From contig CAYLQA010000010.1 in the NCBI GenBank assembly GCA_964385695.1, positions 1-64,000 on the forward strand: 64,000 nt of DNA, written 5' to 3'. The stretch comes from CAYLQA01 sp964385695 (GTDB lineage: Bacteria > Desulfobacterota > Desulfobulbia > Desulfobulbales > Desulfurivibrionaceae). Shown one piece after another: positions 17,001 through 25,859 of this stretch (positions are counted from its first letter, which is position 1; the number at the start of each line of letters is the position of its first letter). Position numbers and translations under genes: made by a program. A model generated the notes under the pieces. The model saw only the letters and a list, made by a program, of their open reading frames with translations. It had not been told where the DNA came from and did not search any database.

Positions 17001-17130
17001 CCTGATCCCCATGGCCATTTCCCTGGGCTACGGCATCGTCTTCGCCACCCTGATCACCCTGGTCCTGGTGCCCACCCTGTATATGATTGTCGAGGATGTC
17101 AGGCTGATGGTGCGGCACCGTAAAGGCTGA
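14017..17130 (+). CDS. RND-family efflux transporter permease (AcrB/HAE1-like)
   Basis: This 1037-residue proton-driven pump has 12 transmembrane segments in the AcrB arrangement. Helix 1 (about 25-45) is followed by a large periplasmic domain beginning FPDFELDMVSISVPYPGASP. Helices 2-6 follow, then a second periplasmic domain and helices 7-12. The TM4 motif GIVVDDAIVVGENV (near 405-418) carries the paired aspartates used in proton relay. Length and domain order match multidrug or heavy-metal RND pumps. The N-terminal cytoplasmic region is slightly extended. It is the third gene of a unit with 4-bp overlaps. An AcrB-like multidrug role is likely but unproved. Confidence 0.92.
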   Translation: MSKHEPQTSPKQHGPLAWMAGHSVTANLLMLALLLGGLAMAGKIQQEVFPDFELDMVSISVPYPGASPEEVERGLILAIEESLADIEEIKDLTATAREGMASVTAELYEGEDATEIAQEIKNAVDRITSFPEEAEEPQVSVAKRKRYVVSVALYGAQAEHTLREMAEMIRDRLLADPAISQVELDGVRDYEISIEIDQQTLRAYNLTLESVARSVGRGSVEIPGGAIRTKGGDVLVRVAERRDYGREFGSIPVVTAPDGTEVLLSDIATIRDDFAESDNFAFFNGQPAVMLEVYRVGKQTPVSVSDAVHQQIGELNQVIPEGLSLTARNDRSEIYRQRRELMLKNGYIGLGLVFILLALFLEARLAFWVSLGIPISFLGSFLLLPAFGTTINIVSMFAFIITLGIVVDDAIVVGENVYHYRQRGLKWFEAAIAGVREVARPVIFSVLTNMVAFLPLFFVPGFMGKIFKQIPAVVVTVFFISLIESLFILPAHLGHQNPADEPRWRRLKAIAAWQRGFSEGFSRLVQEKYGPFLTFALKWRYITFCLGIAILLTAFGYVKSGRMGFELFPRLESDYAKVTAVLPFGTAVEKTLAVQERLVAAGKAVSEKNGGPALVEGVYSLVDGNTTSIRIYLTPPDERPVSTAQLTREWRKRVGSIPGLESLKFESDAGGPGRGAVISVELSHRDIGVLEETSAKLAEALGYYPKTIDIDDGFSPGKQQIDFKIRPEGQSLGLTASEVARQVRHAYYGAEALRQQRGRNEVKVMVRLPKEERISEFHLEEMILRTPDGGEAPLMEVVTMERGRADPSIERRNGRRIITVSADVRPRSHSGQIMESVQEEVLPQLVEQYPGLTYSYEGRQADRRESIQALLKGLVVALIIIFALLAIPMNSYIQPLVIMLAIPFGLVGAVIGHIIMGYSLSVLSLFGLVALTGVVVNDSLVLVDFANRRRHRGFIAEDALHEAALQRFRPILLTTLTTFGGLAPMIFETSRQARFLIPMAISLGYGIVFATLITLVLVPTLYMIVEDVRLMVRHRKG

Positions 17131-17154
17131 GACTAGCACAAGCATGGGAAAACT

Positions 17155-18381
17155 TCAGACGAGGCACTCCCCATCGGGAGAAAGAAGAGTGGCCTGATAC
17201 CCCTCCGCTGTCAGGGCGGCGAGCACCTCCTGCACCTGATCCTCTCCCCGTGTTTGGATCATCAGTTCCACGGCGGCAAGCTGTACGGGCAGTTGGGTAA
17301 AGGTGCGTTGGTGGTTGACCTCCACAATATTGGCGCCGACCTGGGCGATGATGGCCGTGACCCGGGCCAGGGTGCCGGGGATATCCCGCAATCTCACCTG
17401 AATCCGGGCAAGACGGCCCTCCCGCACCAGCCCGCGCTGGATGATATAGGAGAGCAAAGGCATATCGATATTGCCGCCGGAAATAATCAACCCCACCTTG
17501 CGGCCGCGAAATCGCTCCCGCTCCTTCAAGAGCGCGGCCAGCCCTACGGCCCCGGCACCCTCCACCACGGTCTTTTCAACCTTGAGAAAGAGGAGAACCG
17601 CCTCTTCGATTTCAGCCTCGTCCACCAGGAGGATCTCGTCGACACACTCGGCCACAATGGCCTGGGTCAAACGGCCCGGTTCCTTAACGGCGATACCCTC
17701 GGCAATGCTGAAACTGCCAAAGGAGGGCTCCTCTCCGGCCAAGGCGCTGCGCATGGAAGGATAGCGGCTGGTCTCCACCCCGATGATCTCAAGCGATGGC
17801 TGTAACTCCTTGGCGGCAATAGCATTGCCGGAGATCAACCCGCCGCCGCCCACCGGGATCACCAGCGCATCCAGATCATCATACGCAGCCAGCATCTCCA
17901 GGGTAATGGTTCCCTGCCCGGCTATAACTTGAGGGTCGTCGTAAGGATGGATGAGGCTCAGGCCCCGCTTCTCTGCAAGTGTAAGAGCGTGTCCGGCAGA
18001 CTGATCCAGCCCTTCACCCTCTAAAATGACCTCGGCCCCAAAGGCCCGGGTATGCTCAACCTTCAGAGTCGGAGTATGGCGGGGCATGACGATGACCGTG
18101 GGGATGCCGAGACGCTGGGCATGGTAGGCCACGGCCTGGGCATGGTTGCCGGCCGACATGGCGATCACCCCCTGTTGCCGTTCTGCGGGGGATAAGGAGA
18201 GAAGCTTATTCAAAGCACCGCGGTCCTTGAAAGAGCCGGTAAACTGCAGGTTCTCAAACTTGAGCACCACCTCGGCCCCGGTGAGGTTGGACAGGGTGCT
18301 TGAATGAACACACGGAGTCTCTTCCACCACCTCGCCAATAGCCTCTGCTGCCGCCCGGATATCCGCCAGGGTCACGCTCAT
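17155..18381 (-). CDS. ilvA: Threonine ammonia-lyase with C-terminal ACT domain
   Basis: This enzyme deaminates threonine to 2-oxobutanoate, the first step toward isoleucine, using PLP. The PLP lysine is in FTGSFKDRGA (near residue 51). The glycine-rich phosphate loop is VGGGGLISG (near 180), and an ACT-like regulatory domain covers about 325-400. At 408 residues it fits the shorter single-ACT biosynthetic or catabolic type. The ATG at 18381 is preferred over one 24 bp upstream (18405) because AAGGAG lies 6 bp before it. It stands alone, convergent with the efflux operon, 24 bp away. Whether isoleucine feeds back on it was not determined. Confidence 0.9.
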   Translation of the reverse strand: MSVTLADIRAAAEAIGEVVEETPCVHSSTLSNLTGAEVVLKFENLQFTGSFKDRGALNKLLSLSPAERQQGVIAMSAGNHAQAVAYHAQRLGIPTVIVMPRHTPTLKVEHTRAFGAEVILEGEGLDQSAGHALTLAEKRGLSLIHPYDDPQVIAGQGTITLEMLAAYDDLDALVIPVGGGGLISGNAIAAKELQPSLEIIGVETSRYPSMRSALAGEEPSFGSFSIAEGIAVKEPGRLTQAIVAECVDEILLVDEAEIEEAVLLFLKVEKTVVEGAGAVGLAALLKERERFRGRKVGLIISGGNIDMPLLSYIIQRGLVREGRLARIQVRLRDIPGTLARVTAIIAQVGANIVEVNHQRTFTQLPVQLAAVELMIQTRGEDQVQEVLAALTAEGYQATLLSPDGECLV

Positions 18382-18533
18382 TGTCTTCTCCTTGCCATGG
18401 CTCATGCCTTGAGATAAAAAAATCTCTTACCTAAAGGGTACTACAAAAGCGTTGGGCCCAGAAATTTTTCCGAACAAAGAAGGGAACTTGCGCTGCTGCT
18501 GTTTCGTTTAGTATTGTATTATTTTTTCTGCCG

Positions 18534-18592
18534 GGCAAATGCTTGCCAGGCCCTAATGGGCTAGGTAAACTAGAAGTTTGGCTGCCTTTTTT
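18534..18592 (+). promoter_or_regulatory. Structured leader, three small hairpins, upstream of TonB receptor
   Basis: Three small hairpins lie in a row. They are GGCAA/TTGCC (18534-18547), GCCC/GGGC (18550-18561) and AAACT/AGTTT (18567-18579). A T-run follows at about 18587-18592. They precede the receptor start at 18651. No known riboswitch consensus was matched. It could be an attenuator or an unrecognised structured RNA, or coincidence. Confidence 0.25.
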
Positions 18593-18650
18593 ATTAGGAC
18601 TGCATACGGGCAGTCAGAAACAGCAAATATAGCGACAGGGAGCATCGATA

Positions 18651-20708
18651 ATGGGCAGCACGCCACTTTCCAGCAGAAACCACCACGCAAAAAAACGGCT
18701 CACAGCACTTGCTGCCGCCACATTAACCCTTGCCTCCTCACCATGTTTTGCGGGCCACTCCAAAGTCACAAAATTTTCCCTTGAAGAACTGCTCGACGTT
18801 GAAATCACCTCGGTTTCCAAAAAAATGGAAAAGGCCTCCAAGGCGGCAGCGGCCGTCTTTGTCATGAGCCAGGACGATATCACACGCTCCGGGGCAACAT
18901 CCATTCCCGAACTGCTCCGCATGGTACCCGGCCTTCAGGTCGCGCGCATAGATGCCAACAAGTGGGCCATCAGCAGCAGGGGGTTCAATGCCTTTTCCGC
19001 TGACAAACTTCTGCTGCTTATGGACGGCCGCACCCTGTACAACCCTCTCTTTTCCGGAGTGCTTTGGAACGTGCAGGACACCATGCTTGAGGATATTGAG
19101 CGTATCGAGGTCATACGCGGCCCGGGCGCCAGCCTCTGGGGCGCCAATGCAGTGAACGGCGTGATCAATATTATCTCTAAAAATGCGGCAGAGACCCAGG
19201 GTGGCTTGCTCACTGCGGGAACCGGCTCCGAAGAGCAGGGCTTTTCTTCGATCCGTTACGGCGGCAAGATAAACGAGCACACAAGCTATCGGGTGTACGG
19301 GAAAAACTTTTACCGGGACGATCTCGAGTTGAGCAGCGGCAGCCAGGCAAACGACGACTGGTACCAGTGGCGCAGCGGCTTCAGGGTCGACAGCAACCCA
19401 GACACCCCCTATTCGTTCACCATTCAGGGAGACGGCTACAACGGCTATGCCGACGCCACCACCACCATCCCCACCACCAGCCTGCCCTTTACCACCAATG
19501 TTGATAACACCAGCAACGTAAGGGGTGGGGATATTCTGGCCCGGCTGACCCGAGAAGGGCAAAATGACTCGGAGATGATGCTCCAAGCCTACTACGACCT
19601 GACCAAGAGCAATGACCAATTACTGGGAGACGAGCGCGATATTTTCGATCTTGAGTTTCAGCACCGTTTTCAACTCAGCCCTAAACAGGAGCTGACCTGG
19701 GGCACAAGCTACAGGTACACCCATGACGATGTTGAATCCAGCGCCACCTTCACCTTTGACCCGGCCAGCAAAACAGACCATGTCTTCAGCGCATTTGTGC
19801 AGGATGAGATCACCCTCTCTGAGGATCTTCTCAGCCTCACCCTTGGCAGCAAGTTCGAGCACAACGACTATACCGGCTACGAGGTACAACCAAGCGGCAG
19901 GCTCCTTTACACCCCGCATGAGAAACACACCCTGTGGGCTGCGGTCAGCCGGGCGGTACGCACCCCCTCTCGCGCGGATCATCATATACAGATACGCAGT
20001 GCCATTGTGCCGAACTCCGCCATACCGGCCCTTTCCGCCTTTCCCCCAGGGCTGGTGTTGATCTCCATAAACGGCAATGAAAATTTCGAATCCGAAGAAC
20101 TGACGGCCTATGAAATCGGGTACCGGACCCAGATAAGCGAGCGGCTGGCCTTTGATTTTGCCGGATTTGTCAACGATTACAACAAACTGCGGACAACTCC
20201 GGCGGCTGCCCTGTTCAGCACCACCCCGACCGACCCGGCCTTTACCTACCAGCTCAACTATGAGGTCGGCAACACCATGGAGGGGCAAACATACGGCTTT
20301 GAGCTGGTTGCCGATGCCAAGCCTTTTGACAACTGGCGGCTGCAGGCAACATACACCTTTTTGCGCATGGCATTGCAGGAGACAGGCCAAGGCCTTCTAC
20401 CGGGCGAGGATGCCGAAGGGGAAAGCCCGAGGAATCAGCTCTCCCTTCGCTCGCTGTACGATATCAACAAAACCGTCACCTTGGATACCTGGTTACGCTA
20501 TGTGGATAATCTTCCCACATACGGCATAAGCAACTATGTGACGCTGGATGCCCGCCTTGGCTGGCAACCCCACCCACAGGTCGAACTCTCTCTGGTGGGG
20601 CAAAATTTACTGGACAGCGCCCACCCGGAATTCGGCTCACTGTATATCAACAATGTTCCTTCGGAAGTTGAACGCAGCCTTTATGCACAGTTGCGGGTAA
20701 CCTTTTAA
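18651..20708 (+). CDS. TonB-dependent outer-membrane receptor
   Basis: This 685-residue receptor has a signal peptide (SSPCFAG, near residue 34). A short N-terminal motif, FSLEELLDVEITSVSKK, precedes the plug domain (about 58-165, with RGFNAFS, LLLMDGRTLYN, and IERIEVIRGPGASLWG). A beta-barrel to the C-terminus ends YAQLRVTF, the usual aromatic end. It imports an unknown ligand using energy from TonB. The ribosome site is AGGGAG, 9 bp upstream. It is followed 10 bp later by a YfiR-like gene and then a hybrid kinase. This arrangement suggests sensing linked to uptake. Ligand is not predicted. Confidence 0.9.
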   Translation: MGSTPLSSRNHHAKKRLTALAAATLTLASSPCFAGHSKVTKFSLEELLDVEITSVSKKMEKASKAAAAVFVMSQDDITRSGATSIPELLRMVPGLQVARIDANKWAISSRGFNAFSADKLLLLMDGRTLYNPLFSGVLWNVQDTMLEDIERIEVIRGPGASLWGANAVNGVINIISKNAAETQGGLLTAGTGSEEQGFSSIRYGGKINEHTSYRVYGKNFYRDDLELSSGSQANDDWYQWRSGFRVDSNPDTPYSFTIQGDGYNGYADATTTIPTTSLPFTTNVDNTSNVRGGDILARLTREGQNDSEMMLQAYYDLTKSNDQLLGDERDIFDLEFQHRFQLSPKQELTWGTSYRYTHDDVESSATFTFDPASKTDHVFSAFVQDEITLSEDLLSLTLGSKFEHNDYTGYEVQPSGRLLYTPHEKHTLWAAVSRAVRTPSRADHHIQIRSAIVPNSAIPALSAFPPGLVLISINGNENFESEELTAYEIGYRTQISERLAFDFAGFVNDYNKLRTTPAAALFSTTPTDPAFTYQLNYEVGNTMEGQTYGFELVADAKPFDNWRLQATYTFLRMALQETGQGLLPGEDAEGESPRNQLSLRSLYDINKTVTLDTWLRYVDNLPTYGISNYVTLDARLGWQPHPQVELSLVGQNLLDSAHPEFGSLYINNVPSEVERSLYAQLRVTF

Positions 20709-20718
20709 AAGGCAACGA

Positions 20719-21360
20719 ATGACCCTTTGTTTTCCATACAAAAAGCAAGGCCGGGCACAATTTATTGCCCTTGCCCTCATGGCTTTACTGCTCAAAGGCC
20801 TTTTTGTGCCTAGCGCTTCTGCACAAGCGAATGACTTTGCAGAGTATGAGTTGAAGGCCGGCTTTTTGTATAACTTTTTTCTCTTTATAAAATGGCCGGA
20901 AAACGCCTTTGCTTCCGAAAAGAGCCCGTTTGTCCTGGCTGTGATTGGTGATGCAAAAAAAGGCGCTGTCATTAAAAAAACCCTCCATGGGGAGGCCATC
21001 GACTCACATCCGCTGGAGATTGTCATAGCCCCGACCGTTGCCGGACTCAACAAAGCGCATATGGTGTTCTTTATAGACCCGAAAAAAGAAACCGCAGCCT
21101 ATACGCAGATGCTCACACAGTTCAAAACAAAACCCATAATCACCGTGGGTGAGTCACGGAGTTTTATCCTTCAGGGCGGCGACATTAACTTTGTTATCCA
21201 GAAGAAAAAAATACGCTTTGAGATCAACCCGCAGGCGGCACGCAAGGCAGGGTTAAAAATAAGTTCGCGCCTGCTCAAACTCTCTATCACCGTGCCGCAA
21301 TCGCAGCTCAATAACCAAAAGCAACGGGCCTCTTCTATACAGCACTATGGGATTCTTTAA
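20719..21360 (+). CDS. YfiR-family (DUF4154) periplasmic protein
   Basis: This 213-residue secreted protein has a signal peptide ending SASAQA near residue 36. The mature part begins YELKAGFLYNFFLFIKWPENAF, given here by its ends YELKAGFLYN and KWPENAF. This is the signature of YfiR/DUF4154 proteins, which restrain a membrane partner in the periplasm. The gene overlaps the downstream hybrid kinase by 14 bp, so the two are tightly coupled. YfiR usually inhibits the diguanylate cyclase YfiN. Here the likely partner is a kinase, which is an inference. The cysteine pairs seen in Pseudomonas YfiR were not identified. Confidence 0.82.
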   Translation: MTLCFPYKKQGRAQFIALALMALLLKGLFVPSASAQANDFAEYELKAGFLYNFFLFIKWPENAFASEKSPFVLAVIGDAKKGAVIKKTLHGEAIDSHPLEIVIAPTVAGLNKAHMVFFIDPKKETAAYTQMLTQFKTKPIITVGESRSFILQGGDINFVIQKKKIRFEINPQAARKAGLKISSRLLKLSITVPQSQLNNQKQRASSIQHYGIL

Positions 21361-23707
21361 CTTACTGCAGGTCAGAAAAAAACTGCTGCTGGTCATCATG
21401 CTCATTACCGGGGGTATTTTGCTCTTTGTGAACATGGTTATGTTTACATACGAGTTCATGACCTTTCGCCATATTCTTGTGAACAACCTCTCCGCCTTGA
21501 CACAGGCCATTGCCGCAAACTCAAAATCCGCCCTCGCCTTTTCCGACGAGGAGGCTGCCACAGAAACCCTTTCCGCCTTTTCTGCGGAACCCAGTATACT
21601 CTGCGCCGCTATCCTGACTAAGGAACAGAAAGTCTTTGCAACCTATCAGCATGATCATGAGCCGATCTCCAACAGCTGCAGACCCTCTTCCACTCCGCTG
21701 AACAGGGCCACCTTCGGCAATGGTTTTGTTGACCTTAAAACCGAAGTACGACTGAAAGGTAAAATCATCGGTTATGTCTTTGCCCGGGCAACCCTAAAAG
21801 AGGAAACGACTTTACTCCTGCGTTACATCAAGGTTGCCCTCTTTGTAATGGGTGCGGCCTTTATCCTCGTTTTTCTGTTGACCGGCAAGCTGCAACGCAT
21901 TTTCACAAAGCCCATCGAACGGCTCGCGGCAACTATCCACACCGTCTCCTCTTCCCGCGATTACTCCTTAAGGGCCGAGGTGGAAACCAGGGATGAAGTC
22001 GGCACCCTGGTTGCCGGGTTTAACGAGATGCTCGACCAGATTGAAGACCGCGACAAGGCCCTGCTCACAGCTCACGACGGCCTGGAAAAAAAGGTAGAAG
22101 AACGGACCCGCGAGTACCTGCTTGCCAAAGACGCGGCCGAGGAAGCCAACCGGGCAAAATCGGAGTTTCTGGCCAACATGAGCCATGAAATCCGCACCCC
22201 CATGAATGGTGTGATCGGCATGACCCAGCTAGCGCTCCAGACAGAGCTGACAGACGAGCAACGCGAATACCTGGAAATAATCGATCAATCCTCAAGCCGA
22301 CTGCTCTCGGTGATCAACGATATTCTTGATTTTTCCAAAATCGAGGCACAAAAGATTGAAATCAACAGCTCCAGCTTTAACATTTGGAAAACCGTTGAAG
22401 ATACCATGCAGGAGTTTGCCGCCCGTGCCAATGAAAAGGGTATCGAACTCCTCTGTGCCATAGGGCCCAGTGTGCCGCAAACCGTCAAGGGCGATTCGGG
22501 CAGGCTGCACCAGGTTATCACCAACCTGGTGGGCAACAGCCTCAAGTTTACGAAACAAGGGCATATAGTCCTGCGGGTCAATGTCCTGGAAGAGCATGAA
22601 GATGAACTTGAGCTGCTTTTTTCTGTTATGGATACCGGAATCGGCATCCCCTCTGACCGGCAAGAAAAAATCTTTAACGCCTTTGCCCAGGTCGACACCT
22701 CGCACTCCAGAAAATTTGAAGGCTCCGGCCTGGGCTTGACCATTTCCGCAAGGTTAGTGGAACTGATGCATGGCAAGATCTGGCTGGAAAGCGAAGAGAA
22801 CAAAGGCTCCTCCTTTTTCTTTACCGTGACCTGCGAAAAGCAACACGGTGATACATTGCCTGAAACCCTGGCGGCACCGGTTGAGGTATTAGAAGGCAAA
22901 CGTGTTTTGGCGGTTGACGATAATGAGGTCAACCTGACCATCATTGAGCAGATGTTGCAAAACCTCGGCATGCAGGTGGAAAAGGAGCCCGATGGACCAC
23001 GTGCGCTTTTAGCAATCGATAACGCTACCGAAAAAGAGAACCTGTTTGACATTGCCATTATTGATGTCAACATGCCCTATATGGATGGGTTCACCCTGGT
23101 TGAAAAAATCCGCCAATACCCGACTTTGAAGAACCTGCCCATTATCCTGCTCTCTTCCGACCCGCAGGCAGAGGACAACGAACGCTGCCGCAAGCTCAAC
23201 GTCAACTGCTCGCTCTCCAAGCCATATCGCTCTACTGAGCTTGTAAAGGCTGTCACCGTAAGCCTGGGCCACGATGTAGTTGCCTCGCCTTCGACCGCCC
23301 CCATTGACGAATCGCAAAAACCTGATGAATTACCAGGCAGAAGCCTGCACATCCTTCTTGCCGAGGACAACCTCGTCAATCAAAAGGTCGCCCAACGCAT
23401 GCTGGAAAAATCCGGCCACAGCGTGGTCCTTGCCAATAACGGCAAAGAGGCTGTCTCACTCTATAACGATGAAACCTTCGACCTGATCCTGATGGATATT
23501 CAGATGCCGGAAATGGATGGTTTTGAGGCGACAACGGCTATACGGGCAATGGAAAAAGGAACGGATCACAAGTTGCCGATTATTGCCCTTACCGCCCACG
23601 CAATAAAGGGCTATGAGGGAAAATGCCTGGAGGCGGGAATGGATGGCTACATCTCAAAACCGATTGATGCTCAAAAACTCATGGAAACCCTGGCAGCCTT
23701 TACCTAA
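21347..23707 (+). CDS. Hybrid sensor histidine kinase with two receiver domains
   Basis: This 786-residue kinase has TM1 (about 12-32), a periplasmic sensor about 130 residues long of CHASE8 type, TM2 (about 163-185), HAMP (about 187-240) and a coiled coil. HisKA has MSHEIRTPMNGV, with the phospho-acceptor His near 280. An HATPase_c domain (about 385-505) and two receivers follow, each with its phospho-Asp (IIDVNMPYMDG near 570, LMDIQMPEMDG near 716). No output domain is attached, so an Hpt protein elsewhere is likely. The periplasmic sensor probably talks to the YfiR-like protein encoded with a 14-bp overlap. Its stop overlaps that of the convergent next gene. Confidence 0.9.
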   Translation: MGFFNLLQVRKKLLLVIMLITGGILLFVNMVMFTYEFMTFRHILVNNLSALTQAIAANSKSALAFSDEEAATETLSAFSAEPSILCAAILTKEQKVFATYQHDHEPISNSCRPSSTPLNRATFGNGFVDLKTEVRLKGKIIGYVFARATLKEETTLLLRYIKVALFVMGAAFILVFLLTGKLQRIFTKPIERLAATIHTVSSSRDYSLRAEVETRDEVGTLVAGFNEMLDQIEDRDKALLTAHDGLEKKVEERTREYLLAKDAAEEANRAKSEFLANMSHEIRTPMNGVIGMTQLALQTELTDEQREYLEIIDQSSSRLLSVINDILDFSKIEAQKIEINSSSFNIWKTVEDTMQEFAARANEKGIELLCAIGPSVPQTVKGDSGRLHQVITNLVGNSLKFTKQGHIVLRVNVLEEHEDELELLFSVMDTGIGIPSDRQEKIFNAFAQVDTSHSRKFEGSGLGLTISARLVELMHGKIWLESEENKGSSFFFTVTCEKQHGDTLPETLAAPVEVLEGKRVLAVDDNEVNLTIIEQMLQNLGMQVEKEPDGPRALLAIDNATEKENLFDIAIIDVNMPYMDGFTLVEKIRQYPTLKNLPIILLSSDPQAEDNERCRKLNVNCSLSKPYRSTELVKAVTVSLGHDVVASPSTAPIDESQKPDELPGRSLHILLAEDNLVNQKVAQRMLEKSGHSVVLANNGKEAVSLYNDETFDLILMDIQMPEMDGFEATTAIRAMEKGTDHKLPIIALTAHAIKGYEGKCLEAGMDGYISKPIDAQKLMETLAAFT

Positions 23708-24393
23708 GTGGAACCCTTGCCAGGATCTGCGCCAGCCCTTATCTCAGCAGTCTTCTTTATTTTTTGAATTTTGTGAACCAAGGCAAGAACGTTTAATTCG
23801 GGCGCAATCTTGGCACAGAGACGAAAGGCTGCATGCAACAGGCAGAGGGTGGGCAAAACGCTCAACAAAAAGGTTGGGATAAACCCCTGTGAAATCTCTT
23901 TTGCCAAAAAAAAGCTGACAACCCCGCTCATCCCCAAACACCAAACAAGACGCACTCCCCATGATCGCGCCTCATAAAACAGGCGTCTGAGGGCACAAAG
24001 TTGACTGACAACGCCGACAGCCAAGAGGCCAAGCAAAGAATAGAGCGAGGTGAGCAGAGTCAGGTTTTTCAAATCGCGCGCAAATATTGACGACACACTC
24101 CTGGCAAATTGCCAGGATATCTCTCGAGAGTAAAACTCACCGGTTGGCGTGGAAAGGAAAAATTGCCACAAGTATTGAACATAGCCGAGCAAAAACCAGT
24201 AAAAGCCCCAGGTACATAGAGCAAAGATCGCGAGCACAAAAATACGCTCAAAAACAACAACAAACCAGACTTGGATTTTCCGTTTTACCTGCCGCAGTTC
24301 CTCTTGCCGGTCTGGAAAATAATATTCCAGCCACTGCAAAACCACTTGGGGCAGATTCTTTTGCAAAACTTGGTTGAGGTCGTATTTGAGCAT
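23704..24393 (-). CDS. Hypothetical integral membrane protein
   Basis: This 229-residue protein has four or five hydrophobic segments. The clearest are at about 44-68 (WFVVVFERIFVLAIF), 110-135 (LYSLLGLLAVGVVSQL), 148-165 and 170-190. Basic and charged stretches flank them, including DRQEELRQVKRKIQ at the N-terminus and KIQKIKKTAE near the C-terminus. No family is recognised. It converges with the hybrid kinase gene, with the stops overlapping by 4 bp, so it probably ends there. The start ATG has only a weak GGA-type ribosome site. It is judged real by length and by the alternating membrane-protein pattern. Confidence 0.6.
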   Translation of the reverse strand: MLKYDLNQVLQKNLPQVVLQWLEYYFPDRQEELRQVKRKIQVWFVVVFERIFVLAIFALCTWGFYWFLLGYVQYLWQFFLSTPTGEFYSREISWQFARSVSSIFARDLKNLTLLTSLYSLLGLLAVGVVSQLCALRRLFYEARSWGVRLVWCLGMSGVVSFFLAKEISQGFIPTFLLSVLPTLCLLHAAFRLCAKIAPELNVLALVHKIQKIKKTAEIRAGADPGKGST

Positions 24394-24458
24394 CTACGTT
24401 TCCAAAGGAGAGGTACGTTCACCGGATCATGTACATCCAGCGTATATGAAAAAATTTA

Positions 24459-25757
24459 TTAAAACCAGATGTTACAGATTACCACCGAGGCGATGATGCC
24501 GGCGGCGTCCGCACAGAGGGCGGCGGGCAGGGCATGGCGCGTTCGCTTAATGCCCACGGCCCCGAAATAGACGGCCAAAACGTAGAAGGTGGTCTCGGTT
24601 GAGCCTTGCATGGTGGAGACCAAAAAGGAGAGAAAACTATCCGGGCCCTGGCTGACGATCTCGCTCATGATACCAAAGGCGCCGGAGCCGGAAAGGGGTC
24701 GCATCAGGGCCATGGCCAGGGCCTCGGCAGGCATGCCGACGGATTCGGTGAGGGGGGAGAAAAGGGCGATCAGAATATCCATGGCCCCACTGGCCCGGAA
24801 CATGCCGATGGCCACAAAAATTGCCACCATATAGGGGATGATACGCACCGCCGTATTAAATCCCTCTTTGGCGCCGTCGGTCAAGGTCTCATAGATCTTT
24901 ACTCCCCGAAAATACCCAAAACAAAGCAAGCCACAGATCAAGACCGGTACCAGCCAGTTGGAGATGAGGCCAAAGGTCTCGGTGGAAAAGGTGATGGGGC
25001 CGGGGGCATTGATGAGCCGGTAGACTATCGCTCCGGCAAAGGCCACGAGTAAAAGCCAGATGAATATCCTGCCGCCCAGACCCGGAGGAATAAGCTCTTC
25101 CGCCTGACTCGCTGTTGCATCCTCATCGCTGGTTTTTTCATAATCGGATGGGGTTAAAACAGACTGATCTTTGCCTGCCAAAAGCTTGGCCATGAAGATG
25201 GCAACCATGGTTGAGCAGGCCGTGGCCACAATGGCCGGGATCAGTATCCCCGCAGGGCTTGCGGCATTGGCTGCGGCCCGCACCGTGATAACGCCCAGGG
25301 GCAAAAGGGTAACACTGGAGGTATTGATGGCCAGAAAGAGGCACATGGCATTGGTGGCCGTGCCCTTTTCCACGGCCAATTTATCCAACTCCTGCATGGC
25401 CTTGATACCCATGGGGGTCGCGGCATTGCCTAATCCTAAGGCATTGGCGGCCATATTCATAATCATGGCACTCATGGCCGGGTGGTCGTGGGGCACATCG
25501 GGAAAGAGACGCACCATAATGGGGCGAACCCCCCGGGCAATGATGCGCATGAGTCCCCCGACCTCCGCCACCTTCATGATCCCCAACCAAAGCGCCATGG
25601 GGCCGATCAGGCCGATGGCCAGGGTCACGGCACCCTTGGCCGAATCAAAGGAAGCCTTGGTCACCGCATCCATCTTGCCGGTATAGGCGGCAGTGACAGT
25701 GGCAATGGCCACCAGGCTCAGCCAGATGATATTGATAGCAGAGGATTTGGGTTGCAC
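24459..25757 (-). CDS. Nucleoside-recognition (Gate) domain protein, SpmA-SpmB-like fusion
   Basis: This 432-residue membrane protein combines the halves that are separate spmA and spmB genes in spore formers. The N-terminal half carries MNMAANALGLGNAATPMGIKAM (given by ends MNMAANALG and TPMGIKAM). The C-terminal half carries the second Gate domain with GSTETTFYVLAVYFGAVG (ends GSTETTFYV and VYFGAVG). The start is GTG at 25757, with AAGGAG 8 bp upstream. The fused form occurs in many non-spore-forming proteobacteria, with unknown function. It stands alone, divergent from the downstream kinase. There is no sign that this organism sporulates. Confidence 0.85.
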   Translation of the reverse strand: MQPKSSAINIIWLSLVAIATVTAAYTGKMDAVTKASFDSAKGAVTLAIGLIGPMALWLGIMKVAEVGGLMRIIARGVRPIMVRLFPDVPHDHPAMSAMIMNMAANALGLGNAATPMGIKAMQELDKLAVEKGTATNAMCLFLAINTSSVTLLPLGVITVRAAANAASPAGILIPAIVATACSTMVAIFMAKLLAGKDQSVLTPSDYEKTSDEDATASQAEELIPPGLGGRIFIWLLLVAFAGAIVYRLINAPGPITFSTETFGLISNWLVPVLICGLLCFGYFRGVKIYETLTDGAKEGFNTAVRIIPYMVAIFVAIGMFRASGAMDILIALFSPLTESVGMPAEALAMALMRPLSGSGAFGIMSEIVSQGPDSFLSFLVSTMQGSTETTFYVLAVYFGAVGIKRTRHALPAALCADAAGIIASVVICNIWF

Positions 25758-25859
25758 GTATGTTTCTCCTTTTCAGACAGGGAAACAAATATAGGTATAA
25801 AAATCCAGGATTTATTGATCCGCCACTTCTCCTGTGGTAAAAAAGGAGCAGTGTGAAGA

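Noticed and set aside
24394..24458. Possible gene or terminator between the membrane protein and the SpmA-SpmB-like gene
   Set aside because: Only 65 bp, no stem with T-run, no open frame.
25758..25859. CRISPR or tRNA content in the divergent interval
   Set aside because: No repeat, no cloverleaf pattern.
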